Assembly (NCBI GenBank): GCA_964621525.1
Contig: CAZUMS010000017.1
Coordinates: forward strand, 1-64,000
Direction of reading: 5' to 3'
Source: CAZMGV01 sp964621525 [NCBI: uncultured bacterium]
Lineage (GTDB): Bacteria > JAGRBM01
Length of the DNA stretch: 64,000 nt
Shown: one piece after another, positions 54,562 to 63,235 of the stretch
Position numbering within the stretch: position 1 is the stretch's first letter
How the letters are laid out: every line of letters starts with the position of its first letter
Translations under genes and position numbers: made by a program
Notes under the pieces: model-generated
Told to the model about the DNA's origin: nothing
The model's database searches: none
The model's input: the letters and a program-made list of their open reading frames with translations, nothing else

Positions 54562-55389
54562 TTACCGTTCGATCACGGCCCTGTCGGTCGGGTGGCGGAT
54601 TTCCTCGACGAATCCCCGGTAGAGGATGATCTCGATGGGGCCCTGCGGAGCCGTCCGCCAGGAGAGCTGCTCGCGGTGGTCCTCGAGCTCCACCCGGACC
54701 GGGGGTTCGCCAAGGGCGAGAATCACGGCTTCGCGCGGGAAGCCGTCGCGGACCTCGCCGCGCAGGATCGCGGCGACCATCTGGGGCGTCCAGCGTGGAT
54801 TCGCACGGATCGTGCTCACCTTGGATGCGGCCTCGGCCTCCGTCGTGCGGGGCAGGAGCGCCATCTCGGTGGACGGGACATAGCCCAGCAGTTCGTCCAC
54901 CCGGTCCTGCCGGCTGTTCCAGGTCACCTCGATCCACGCGCCGCCGTGACGGGTGGTGCCCGTCCGTCCGAGCCAGCGGGTCTTCACCAGTTTCGGCGGT
55001 TCGGGGGCCGACGGATACCTGAAGACCGGCACTTCGTCCTTGAGCAGCGGGTCCGTTTCGCCGGGGAGCCGCAGCACCCAGCCCCGGTTCTGCACGCGGC
55101 GCGGTGTCCGCTCTTCGCGCAGGATGAGGCCGTACCAGAGGACTTTGCCTTCGCCGGGGGCGGAGTTCTTCACCCGGTAGATCTCCAGGTATTTCGCCTT
55201 CGCGATGGTGGGCTTCCCGAAGCCGGGTTCGGTCCGCAGTTCCGTATCCATGAGCAGGATCCCGTGGTCGGCCGTCGGGGCGGGATCGCCGCCGTCCGCC
55301 GGAGCGCCGGTCTGCGCGCGTGCGGACGGAGGCATTGCCAGCAGCGCCAGTGCCGCTGCGAGAACGCCAAGAAGGCGGGAATGCTTCAC
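54562..55389 (-). CDS. exported protein of unknown function
   Basis: A 275-residue protein with a signal peptide ending AMPPSARAQ. The mature part is beta-rich in its first half (ILLMDTELRTEPGF, LEIYRVKNSAPGEGKVLWYGLIL) and resembles an SH3-type domain found in cell-wall or envelope proteins, but the match is weak. The second half is alpha/beta with WTPQMVAAILRGEVRDGF and a closing strand IEIILYRGFVEEIRH, similar in feel to small lipoprotein-assembly domains. No catalytic motif is seen. It lies 11 bases after the zinc-ribbon gene. Confidence 0.65.
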   Translation of the reverse strand: MKHSRLLGVLAAALALLAMPPSARAQTGAPADGGDPAPTADHGILLMDTELRTEPGFGKPTIAKAKYLEIYRVKNSAPGEGKVLWYGLILREERTPRRVQNRGWVLRLPGETDPLLKDEVPVFRYPSAPEPPKLVKTRWLGRTGTTRHGGAWIEVTWNSRQDRVDELLGYVPSTEMALLPRTTEAEAASKVSTIRANPRWTPQMVAAILRGEVRDGFPREAVILALGEPPVRVELEDHREQLSWRTAPQGPIEIILYRGFVEEIRHPTDRAVIER

Positions 55390-55400
55390 GCCGGAAAACC

Positions 55401-56102
55401 TCAGTCCGTGAACCGGAAGCGGGCGGCCACTTCGGCGGTATCCTTCTTCAGATCCTCGACGAGCGAGGGAATCGTGTAGAACACGAGCTGGTACCCCTTG
55501 CCGCCACGGATCACGTACCAGGTGAGGTAGCGGAAGCTCACCTTCTCGCTGGAAACCACCTGGAACTCCACGTAGCGGGCGGGCTCCCCGCCCAGGGTTG
55601 CCGCCTCGTCCCTGGAAATTTCAAAGCTCGTGTAACGGCTCTTCACCTGGTTGAGGGCGAGGTCCCCGTACCCCTTGAGCGAAAGCTGCGTGTCTTCCAC
55701 GAGCAGGAGCCCGAAGGCGAACGAGTTCAGGTCCACGAACTCGAACTCGGCGGCGGGGTTCTTGATCAGCTTGTCGGGGGAATCCCGGCCGTTCACCTTC
55801 CAGTTCGGTCCGGGGAACTCGAGGCTGACGCCCGCACCCTCCACCTTCGGGGCGGTCATCGGAATCCGGCCGAGATCCGCCGCCTCGGGCAGGGCCGAAG
55901 CGGCCGTTGCCCCCGGTTCGTGGCCGGGGGATTTTTCGAAGACGCCGAACCGCCAGGCGGCCAGCGCCACGACGGCGACGGCGAGCAGGCCCGTGAGAAA
56001 CCACTGGAGCCGGTTCGGGCCGCCACCCAGTACCGCCGAGCAGCGCTGGCAGGATCCGGAACCGGGAGGATTTTCCGCTCCACATTCGGGACAGATCAGC
56101 AT
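55401..56102 (-). CDS. membrane protein with N-terminal zinc ribbon
   Basis: A 233-residue protein. Two CxxC pairs form a zinc ribbon at the start (ICPECGAENPPGSGSCQRC), then one membrane helix (WFLTGLLAVAVVALAAWRFGV), an Ala/Gly linker, and an outer domain of about 150 residues with conserved-looking GAGVSLEFPGPNWKVNG. ATG at 56102 is chosen because GGAG stands seven bases upstream, better than ATG 56108. The outer domain is unknown to me. It is 13 bases from the SDR gene. Confidence 0.7.
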   Translation of the reverse strand: MLICPECGAENPPGSGSCQRCSAVLGGGPNRLQWFLTGLLAVAVVALAAWRFGVFEKSPGHEPGATAASALPEAADLGRIPMTAPKVEGAGVSLEFPGPNWKVNGRDSPDKLIKNPAAEFEFVDLNSFAFGLLLVEDTQLSLKGYGDLALNQVKSRYTSFEISRDEAATLGGEPARYVEFQVVSSEKVSFRYLTWYVIRGGKGYQLVFYTIPSLVEDLKKDTAEVAARFRFTD

Positions 56103-56115
56103 TGGCATTCTCCGT

Positions 56116-57108
56116 TCATGCGAGTCCGCTTTCCCGGAGCCACCGGGCGGTCCGCTCGAGACCTTCGTCCAGTCCGACCTTCGGACTGTAGCCGAGCAGC
56201 CGCCGGGCTTTCTCGATGGAATAGGGATAGGGGCGCGTCACGAATCCGACGGCATCCTCGCTGAGCCGGGGCTCGCGGCCCATCCATTTTTCGATCCGGG
56301 CGGCGGCGCGGGCCACCGGGCGGACGATGAACTCCGGTACGGATGCCGGTGCCGGCTGCCCCGCCGCCTTCGCGAGGCGCGTAAAGTAATCGCGGAACGT
56401 GGTTTCGGCACCGTCGGTCAGGTTGAACGTTTCGCCGTACATCTCCCGCTCGACGGCGAGGAAAATGCCTTCAATCAGATTGTCCACGTAAACGTGGTTC
56501 ATCGTCCCGCGGCCGCCACCGATCAGGGCGAACCGGCGCTGCTTCATGAGCGACACCGGGCGGGATACCCACGGGACCGAGCCGGGGCCGTAGACGTCGC
56601 CGGGGCGGATCACGATGACGCCGAACCCGGGCGGCCGGTTCAGCGCGAGCACGGCGTCCTCGCTCTCGATCTTGGTCTGGCAGTAGGGGTTGTTCTCGCC
56701 GCGGCGGGGGCCCAGTTCCGTGACGTTCCGGGGATACGTGAAGCCGTAGACCATCACGCTCGACAGGTGGACGAACACCTTTGCGCCGGCTTCGCGGGCG
56801 GCCTTCGCCATCGTCACGGTGCCGCCCACGTTCACCCGCCGGAACTCCTCCATGGAGCCGTCTTCCTTCACGATGGCGGCCGTGTGCAGGACGATGTCGC
56901 CGCCCCGGCAGGCTTCCAGGGCCGCCTTTTCGTCGGTCGTGCTGCCCGTGACCGTTTCGATGCCCGCTTCCCGGGCCTTTGCGGCCGCCTGGGGGGAGAG
57001 GTCCAGCCCCCGGACCTTCATCCCCCGGGCGCGGGCCAGTTCGGCGGCCCGGAGGCCGATAAAACCGCCGATGCCGGTGATGACGAGCGTCTTTCCCTGG
57101 AGATCCAC
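56116..57108 (-). CDS. NAD(P)-dependent epimerase/dehydratase (extended SDR)
   Basis: A 330-residue extended short-chain dehydrogenase. The Rossmann motif TGIGGFIG is at residues 8-15, the catalytic YxxxK in NPYCQTK, and the downstream RPGDVYGPG and NHVYVDNLIEGIFLA are typical of 3-beta-hydroxysteroid dehydrogenase-like or nucleotide-sugar enzymes. The substrate is unknown. GTG at 57108 gives the natural start before the Rossmann fold; a TTG at 57144 would add 12 residues. Neither has a clear ribosome site. Confidence 0.82.
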   Translation of the reverse strand: MDLQGKTLVITGIGGFIGLRAAELARARGMKVRGLDLSPQAAAKAREAGIETVTGSTTDEKAALEACRGGDIVLHTAAIVKEDGSMEEFRRVNVGGTVTMAKAAREAGAKVFVHLSSVMVYGFTYPRNVTELGPRRGENNPYCQTKIESEDAVLALNRPPGFGVIVIRPGDVYGPGSVPWVSRPVSLMKQRRFALIGGGRGTMNHVYVDNLIEGIFLAVEREMYGETFNLTDGAETTFRDYFTRLAKAAGQPAPASVPEFIVRPVARAAARIEKWMGREPRLSEDAVGFVTRPYPYSIEKARRLLGYSPKVGLDEGLERTARWLRESGLA

Positions 57109-57171
57109 CGCCGGTGAGATAACGCGGCTCCGCCGCCGGAGCAACGGCCCGGCGTGGCGAAGTGCGTCCGG

Positions 57172-58302
57172 TCAGTCGGGCGAGATCGCCTTGTGGAAGA
57201 CGAACTTTCCGCCCTTGATCTGGAGGACGACGAGGGTTTTCTTCGCGTCGCGCTTTTCGTCCATGGAGATCTTCCCGGAAATGCCGTCGTAGTCCTTCGT
57301 CTGGGCAAGGGCGTCGCGGATTTTCGCCCGGTCCTCGTTGGTTCCGGCCCGTTCCATGGCGGAGAACAGCATCCCGGCCGCGTCATAGCCGAGCACGGCC
57401 ATGGCGTCGGGGGTCTCGCCGCCATATTTCGCCTTGAACTTCGCGATGAAGCCCTGGACCTTCGGGTCCGGATCGTCGGCGGCGTAGTGATTCGAGAAGT
57501 AGTGGCCTTCCACGGCGTCGCCGCCGATCTCGACCGTCTTGGCCGAATCCCAGCCGTCCCCGCCCAGCATCGGTACGTTGAGGCCGAGCTCCTTCGCCTG
57601 CCGGGCGATAAGGCCGAACTCGTTGTAGTAGCCCGGAACGAAGACGAATTCAGGATTGGCGTCGCGAATCTGCGTGAGCTGGGCGCGGAACTCGGGGTCT
57701 TTTTCCGCGTAGCTCGTCTCGACGACGATCTCGCCGCCCAGTTCCCTGAACTTCTGGATGAAGAAAGTCTTGAGGCCCACCGAGTAGTCGTTTTTCACGT
57801 CGAACAGGATGGCACCCCTTTTCAGGCCGAGGTCCTGATAGGCGAATTTCGCCATGGCCGCGCCCTGGAACGGGTCGATGAAGCAGGCCCGGAAGATGTA
57901 GTCGCCCGTTTCGGTGACGGCGGGATTCGTGGAAGCGGGAGAGACCATCGGCACGCCGTAGCGCTGGGCTTCGGGAGCGACGGCGAGCGAGCGGCTCGAA
58001 GCCACCTCGCCCAGCAGCGCGACGACCTTGTCCTCGTTGATGAGCCGCAGCGCCGTGAGGCGGGCTTCCTCCGGCTTCGACTGGTTGTCCAGCGTAATCA
58101 GCTCGATGGGCTTGCCGAGGATGCCTCCTTTGGCGTTCCACTCGTCCACGGCCATCTGCGTGCCCTTGTGGGAGGACTGGCCGAAGGTGGCCGTGGCGCC
58201 GGTCATGGAGGCGTATTCGCCGATCCGCACGGTGTTGGCCTTTTTCTGGCAGCCGGCGGCGAGCAGCAGCGCGGCGAGCACGAGACAGGTTCGCTTCAGC
58301 AT
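57172..58302 (-). CDS. ABC transporter substrate-binding lipoprotein (LivK-like)
   Basis: A 376-residue periplasmic binding protein with a lipobox (LLAAGC). VRIGEYASMTGATATFGQ and AVDEWNAKGGILGKPIELI are the first lobe, AVLGYDAAGMLFSAMERAG the second. Family: branched-chain amino-acid or amide binding (peripla_BP_6). It is the probable partner of LivHMGF but is separated from them by six genes. The specificity may be different from leucine. Confidence 0.9.
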   Translation of the reverse strand: MLKRTCLVLAALLLAAGCQKKANTVRIGEYASMTGATATFGQSSHKGTQMAVDEWNAKGGILGKPIELITLDNQSKPEEARLTALRLINEDKVVALLGEVASSRSLAVAPEAQRYGVPMVSPASTNPAVTETGDYIFRACFIDPFQGAAMAKFAYQDLGLKRGAILFDVKNDYSVGLKTFFIQKFRELGGEIVVETSYAEKDPEFRAQLTQIRDANPEFVFVPGYYNEFGLIARQAKELGLNVPMLGGDGWDSAKTVEIGGDAVEGHYFSNHYAADDPDPKVQGFIAKFKAKYGGETPDAMAVLGYDAAGMLFSAMERAGTNEDRAKIRDALAQTKDYDGISGKISMDEKRDAKKTLVVLQIKGGKFVFHKAISPD

Positions 58303-58366
58303 GGGAATCCCCCCCCTCGGGAAAACGAAACTTATACACGCCCCTGACGGGAAGGAAAGGGGCCGG

Positions 58367-61195
58367 TCAGTTCAGGAGCGCGGGCTTCGAAGGGCCCTGC
58401 GCGGGAGGCTGGGGCGTGTCGTGCCCGTTGCCGTTCTTCTCGGCCGGGAGCGTGAACCGGTTCAGCTCCTCGCGCAGGGTCGTGGACTGGCGCTTCAGGG
58501 CGAGGATCGAGTCGTTCAGGCTGTTCGCCTCGGCGGCATAGGCCTCGGAGATGCTGACGATCTCGGTGACGAGCTTCTGCACCTCGTCGCAGGTGGCCGT
58601 TTCCTGGTTCTGGGCCTCGCTGATGTAGTGGATCATCTCGGTGATGTTCTTCATGGCCGAGACGATCTGCGCCGAGTGGTGGCGGTGCTCACCGAGGAGC
58701 GCCGACACGGCCGAGGCGACTTCCCGCATCTCGACCGTGGCATGGGAGATCCGGCCCGTGCCGTGGGTCTGCTCCTGCGTGGCGCGGGCGATCTGGTTCA
58801 CCATGGCCGCCACTTCGTCGAAGGCGCGGCTCACGTTGGAGGCTTCGGCCGTCTGTTCGTTGGCGGTCGTCACGATGAGCTTCACCATGGAGGCGGAGCG
58901 CTCGGCCGAACCGGCGATCTCCTTGAGCGCCTCGCCGGCCTCGTGCGAGAGGCCGAGGCCCCGGTCGATGGCCTCCGAACCCTGTTCCACCGCCTTGATG
59001 GCTTTCTGGGATTCCGACTGGAGCGATTCGATGCGCCGTTCGATGTCGCGGGTATTGGTGGCGGTCGAGTTGGCGAGAGCGAGGATTTCGTTCGCGACGA
59101 CCGAGAACCCCTTGCCGTGCTCGCCCGCCTGGGCGGCGATGATCGAGGCGTTCAGGGAGAGCAGGTTCGTCCGGTCGGCGATGTCCCGGATCACGCCGAG
59201 GATGTTGCCGATGTCGCTTGCCGATTCGTGCAGCGATTCGATCACCTTGCGCATCTGGTCGAACGAGGCGCGGATCGTCTCGATGCCGGCGATCATGTCG
59301 TCCACGGACTTGGTGCCGCTCCGCGCGTGGCGGGCGGTCTGGCGGGCCAGCTCGTCCGTGCTTTTCGCGTTGGTCTCGACCTTGGAGATGAGCCCGTTCA
59401 GCTTCTCGAGGGCCGAAGCGGAGCCGGAGGAGATGTCTTTCAGGCGTTCCACGGAGGAGCCCACCTGCTCGATGGAGCGGAGCATCTCTTCGATCGCCGT
59501 GCTCGTCTCCTCGACCGACTGGGAGAGTTTTACCACGTTCTGGTTGATGGTCGTGACCTGCAGCGACATCTGGCCGATGGAGTGGGAGCTTTCCTCGGCC
59601 GATTCGTTCAGCACGGAGACGTTCTCGCCGATGGAGCGGATCGAGTTGTGCAGGAGGTCGAGGTTCTGGGACGCCTCGCGGACCGAGAGGATCTGGCTCT
59701 GGGAGCCTTTCGAGACGCGCTCGGACACCTGCCCGATGGTCTTCATCACCTGCTCGACGCCGTCGGCGGAGCGGCCCACGCGGCGGAGCGTGGCCTGAAG
59801 GGTGTCGAGCATTCTCGAAAAACTCTTGCCGAGGTTGCCGATCTCGTCTTCCGAGAGGACCTGGAGCTCGCGCGTGAGGTCGCCGCCCGAGACGCGGTCG
59901 GCGATCTCGTTCATGCGGCCGATGGGTGTCGTGAAATCGGTGGCGCCGAGCACCGAGACCTGTACGGCGACGATGATCATGATCACGATCACGAAGAAGC
60001 CGATAACGGCGGTCCGGTCGAGGCTCTTTTCGATATGATCGAAGATGTAATAGGTGCCGACGTAGTGGCCGGTCCATTCGCCGGTCTTGAGGTCCAGCAC
60101 CTTGACGATCACGAGCATGTCGAGCGTCTGGGAATCCTCGATCCAGTCGCCGGGTTTCGTCTCCAGCGGCTTTCCCTGCTGGACGAGATTCTGGAGTCTC
60201 AGAGAGAGCCCCCTGGGCAGCGACTTGCGGTCGCCATAAAGGAACTTGCCGGTGCGGTCCAGCAGCAGCATCGGCTGGCGGGTGGCCTTGTCGATGCTCT
60301 CCATGAGCCGCGTGGTCTCGGCGCCGGAGAGCGATTCGTAGTCCAGGTTGGCGAACAGGCCCGATTCGCCGACCGAGCCCGCCACGCTGAAGGCTGTCGC
60401 CGTGAGGAGATCCCGGCCGACCTCGACGGTCCGGCCCTGCAGGTTCCATATGCTTAAGTACCGCATCGTGAAGAAGAAGGCGATCAGCGAGGCGACGAGC
60501 AGGACAAGGATCGACCCGGCGATCTTGCGCTGCATCGTGACAAGGCGGATTTTCTCGGGGTAGTAGGGCTCGTCGAGGTGTTTGGCGATCCGGTCGTAGT
60601 CGTAGGCGACGAACATCCGGAAGAAGAAGTACTGGTAGGGGACGAGCAGCAGGCCCTCGCAGGCGATGCCGATACCGATGAACTTCACGAGCGGGCCCGG
60701 GAAGTCGGCGAAAGCGGACAGCCCGAAGTACCACATGGCCGCCGAGAGCAGCCACAGGGAGAGCGAGAGGATGCTTTCGGCGAGCGGGAAGCGCGAGAGC
60801 TCGTCGATGGCCGCGTAGATCGAATCCCTGGAGGGTTTGCGTCCCCGTTCCACCACCCGCCAGAAGGCAACGTTCTGGCGGAGCAGCCACTGGTAATTGA
60901 TGATCAGAACGGCGACCGACGTGAATACGAGGGAGAAGACCAGCAGGACCGCCGAGCTGGTGCGGTTCACAGACCCCGAATAGACCTCGAACCGGTCGCC
61001 GACCGAAAAGAAGATGAGTGCTCCGAGGATAACGACGGCAATGCTGGCGGCCGAATATGCAAGGACCCAGGCGCGGACCGGCAGCGGAATGTTGCGGTTC
61101 GCCGTCTCGAAGAACGGGGCGATGAAGCGGAGCTTGCGGCCCCACTCGCTGTCGCCTTTTCTGGCGCCGTTCATCTGGGATTCCATCCGGTCCAT
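58367..61195 (-). CDS. methyl-accepting chemotaxis protein with polytopic sensor region
   Basis: A 942-residue chemoreceptor. The N-terminal half has five helices (first [20 protein letters not shown], then near residues 82, 134, 165 and 240), a loop of about 150 residues, and a further helix ([20 protein letters not shown]), followed by HAMP ([16 protein letters not shown]). The long cytoplasmic coiled coil ends in a signalling tip with [29 protein letters not shown] 61195 is chosen; ATG 61186 and 61174 are alternatives. No che gene is near, so it is an orphan receptor. Ligand unknown. Confidence 0.9.
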   Translation of the reverse strand: MDRMESQMNGARKGDSEWGRKLRFIAPFFETANRNIPLPVRAWVLAYSAASIAVVILGALIFFSVGDRFEVYSGSVNRTSSAVLLVFSLVFTSVAVLIINYQWLLRQNVAFWRVVERGRKPSRDSIYAAIDELSRFPLAESILSLSLWLLSAAMWYFGLSAFADFPGPLVKFIGIGIACEGLLLVPYQYFFFRMFVAYDYDRIAKHLDEPYYPEKIRLVTMQRKIAGSILVLLVASLIAFFFTMRYLSIWNLQGRTVEVGRDLLTATAFSVAGSVGESGLFANLDYESLSGAETTRLMESIDKATRQPMLLLDRTGKFLYGDRKSLPRGLSLRLQNLVQQGKPLETKPGDWIEDSQTLDMLVIVKVLDLKTGEWTGHYVGTYYIFDHIEKSLDRTAVIGFFVIVIMIIVAVQVSVLGATDFTTPIGRMNEIADRVSGGDLTRELQVLSEDEIGNLGKSFSRMLDTLQATLRRVGRSADGVEQVMKTIGQVSERVSKGSQSQILSVREASQNLDLLHNSIRSIGENVSVLNESAEESSHSIGQMSLQVTTINQNVVKLSQSVEETSTAIEEMLRSIEQVGSSVERLKDISSGSASALEKLNGLISKVETNAKSTDELARQTARHARSGTKSVDDMIAGIETIRASFDQMRKVIESLHESASDIGNILGVIRDIADRTNLLSLNASIIAAQAGEHGKGFSVVANEILALANSTATNTRDIERRIESLQSESQKAIKAVEQGSEAIDRGLGLSHEAGEALKEIAGSAERSASMVKLIVTTANEQTAEASNVSRAFDEVAAMVNQIARATQEQTHGTGRISHATVEMREVASAVSALLGEHRHHSAQIVSAMKNITEMIHYISEAQNQETATCDEVQKLVTEIVSISEAYAAEANSLNDSILALKRQSTTLREELNRFTLPAEKNGNGHDTPQPPAQGPSKPALLN

Positions 61196-61215
61196 CCTGC
61201 CAGTTTTCTCCGGAA

Positions 61216-61914
61216 CTAGTCCAGATCCGGGTGCCGGAGCCGGTCGCCGCAGTTGCGGCACAGCACCAGCGACCTGACGTTGTGCGTACCGCACTTGCCG
61301 CAAATGGTCCGCGGCGCGTCGTCGTCTTCCGGGTCGGGCTCCTTCGGGACTTCAGTATACTCCGGATCGGGCGGTGTTTCCCGCTCGAATTCGGTCCGCA
61401 GTTCCAGCTCGACCGGGCCGTCCTCGGCCGCAAGGTTCACAGCCAGTCCTTCGCGGGCGACGAGCGGCTGCGAAGGCACCTCGTCGCCAAGCCAGTCAGG
61501 CAACGGAGCAGGGGGCGGGGCCGCTTCACCGGCTTCGCCGTCCGCTTCGACCATTTCGACGTCCCCGTCGGCCTCGACCATCGGGACCTCTCCGCCGGTA
61601 CCGTCGACGGCCGGGGCGTCGTAGGAGAGGGAGCCTTTGGGTTCTTCCGCTTCCGCCACCTCAACCATTTCGATGTCGTCGCCGGCGGCAGGGGGCGGAG
61701 GAGGAGCATCTTCGAGGGGCGGCAGCTCAGCCGGTTCTTCGGGAAGCTCCACCATTTCGAGATCGTCGCCCGCAGCGGCGGCCGGTTCCGGCGGGGTATC
61801 CGCCGCTCCGGCCGGTGGCGCAGGCGCCCGGGCCGCATCCAGCCCGGCGATCAGGACGTCCAGGTCCATGTCGCCGTCGATCACGGTCACTCCGCCTTGT
61901 GGTTTCTCGGGCAT
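61216..61914 (-). CDS. acidic Pro/Ala-rich protein with C-terminal zinc ribbon
   Basis: A 232-residue, strongly acidic, probably disordered protein. Four short repeats of the type [22 protein letters not shown] and [10 protein letters not shown] occur between residues about 50 and 130. The last 35 residues are a zinc ribbon ([19 protein letters not shown]). No membrane segment or signal peptide is seen, so it is cytoplasmic. AAGGTG stands nine bases before ATG 61914. It lies 20 bases upstream of the chemoreceptor gene and may be part of the same signalling unit. Function unknown. Confidence 0.7.
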   Translation of the reverse strand: MPEKPQGGVTVIDGDMDLDVLIAGLDAARAPAPPAGAADTPPEPAAAAGDDLEMVELPEEPAELPPLEDAPPPPPAAGDDIEMVEVAEAEEPKGSLSYDAPAVDGTGGEVPMVEADGDVEMVEADGEAGEAAPPPAPLPDWLGDEVPSQPLVAREGLAVNLAAEDGPVELELRTEFERETPPDPEYTEVPKEPDPEDDDAPRTICGKCGTHNVRSLVLCRNCGDRLRHPDLD

Positions 61915-61924
61915 CGGCGACACC

Positions 61925-63106
61925 TTAGCCGGTCTGTGCACCCCGAAGCATCTCCACGAGGGCGCTTTCGAGCGCTTCGTGGGTCTCCCGGGACGATGCG
62001 GCCATGAAGTAGACCCAATAGTCCCGCGACAGTACGGTGCACAAGGTCACGCGGTAGGTCTGCCGCCCGGCTTTCACGGTGAAGGTTTCGAGGTGGCCGG
62101 GGCCGAGGGAGCTTTCGATCTCGCGGCGGCCCTCGTTCACATAGATGAGCCGTCCGAAAGCCCGGCGCGCGAAGCTTCCGGCCCGGCGCGCAAACTCTCC
62201 GCGGGCCGCCCGGTCGCCCTCGTCATCGCGGGATTCATAGCGCACACGAATCGCGCCCTGTGTGGGGGTATTCTGGATCTCGAACGAAGCGCCGGCATCC
62301 GGCCAGCGGAACAGTTTCTGGTCGCGCTCCACGGTCCAGACCCGGTTTTCCTCAAGGGCGGCGGCCCCCCCTGGTACCGGGATCCGCACCGGAAAGCCGG
62401 AGCCGAGCGGGAAGTAGGCGAGGCCGTCCGGTTCCGGTTCGGGAGGCGCCGTGCCCGGTGCGGGCAGGAGATCCGGCGGGGCCGGAGGACCGGCGGGCCG
62501 GATTTCGGCCGGCCTTTTGCGGCCTGAAACAGGCCTGGCGGCAGCCACCGTCGCCGGGACCGGCGAAGCGGCGGGCTTCGCGGCTCCGGGGCGGCTGTCC
62601 GCCGCCATGGCCCGGGAGGGTTCGCTGCGGATCTGCTCGAAGTCCTGCGACGTGAGGCCGACCCGCTCGTCGCCGTCGAAGTAGGCGATCCGCTCGGGCA
62701 CACCGTCGTAGTCGTCGTCCACCATCTTGAAGGCGAGATGGCCGTTCTCGTAGTAGACGACGAGGTCGGGCCGCCCGTCGTGATTCCGGTCCGACTCGGT
62801 GCGGGCCATACGGCCGTTCGGATTCAGGAACTCCCAGAAGTCCCGCTTGCCGTCGTGGTTCCGGTCGTAACCGATCTCCACCACCTTGCCGTCGATAAAC
62901 ACAGCCCATTTGTCGGGCTTGCCATCGCCGTTCTTGTCAAAGGACCGGATTTCAGGCTTCCCCTGGGGAGGGGCGGCCGGGGCAGGCGGTTCGGCTCTCA
63001 GAGGGGCGGCCGCCAGCAGCAGGAGAAACAACGGGAGCCGCCGGCACCCAGGGTTCGGGAAAAACTCCATAATTCCCGCAAATTGTAGACTCCTGCCACG
63101 CGCCAT
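61925..63106 (-). CDS. exported protein with EF-hand-like aspartate repeats
   Basis: A 393-residue secreted or periplasmic protein. A signal peptide (LPLFLLLLAAAPLRA) is followed by four calcium-loop-like repeats: DKNGDGKPDKW, DRNHDGKRDFW, DRNHDGRPDLV and DDDYDGVPERI (residues about 60-140). Each has the DxNxDG pattern of EF-hand/dockerin loops. After an Ala/Pro-rich linker, a C-terminal globular domain (residues about 240-390) with FPLGSGFPVRIPVPGG is of unknown type. ATG 63106 has GGAGG nine bases upstream; ATG 63070 is possible. It is divergent from another Asp-repeat lipoprotein. Confidence 0.75.
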   Translation of the reverse strand: MARGRSLQFAGIMEFFPNPGCRRLPLFLLLLAAAPLRAEPPAPAAPPQGKPEIRSFDKNGDGKPDKWAVFIDGKVVEIGYDRNHDGKRDFWEFLNPNGRMARTESDRNHDGRPDLVVYYENGHLAFKMVDDDYDGVPERIAYFDGDERVGLTSQDFEQIRSEPSRAMAADSRPGAAKPAASPVPATVAAARPVSGRKRPAEIRPAGPPAPPDLLPAPGTAPPEPEPDGLAYFPLGSGFPVRIPVPGGAAALEENRVWTVERDQKLFRWPDAGASFEIQNTPTQGAIRVRYESRDDEGDRAARGEFARRAGSFARRAFGRLIYVNEGRREIESSLGPGHLETFTVKAGRQTYRVTLCTVLSRDYWVYFMAASSRETHEALESALVEMLRGAQTG

Positions 63107-63235
63107 GAAAGGCGTTCCTCCGGGCCTGAACCGTACGGGTTCCGGGCACACAAAGTTTTACCCTGATTTTCGGACCCTTACGGGGACTTTGATTGCCCTT
63201 TTTCCAGCAATTTCATAGATTTAAGAGGTTTTCAT

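Noticed and set aside
58689-61433. Open frame of about 900 codons in another frame of the chemoreceptor gene
   Set aside because: Shadow frame; the receptor's HAMP and signalling motifs are on the other frame.
63107-63235. TTGATT at 63189-63194 as the -35 of a promoter for the last lipoprotein
   Set aside because: No acceptable -10 at 16-18 bases; the start would fall on the ribosome site.
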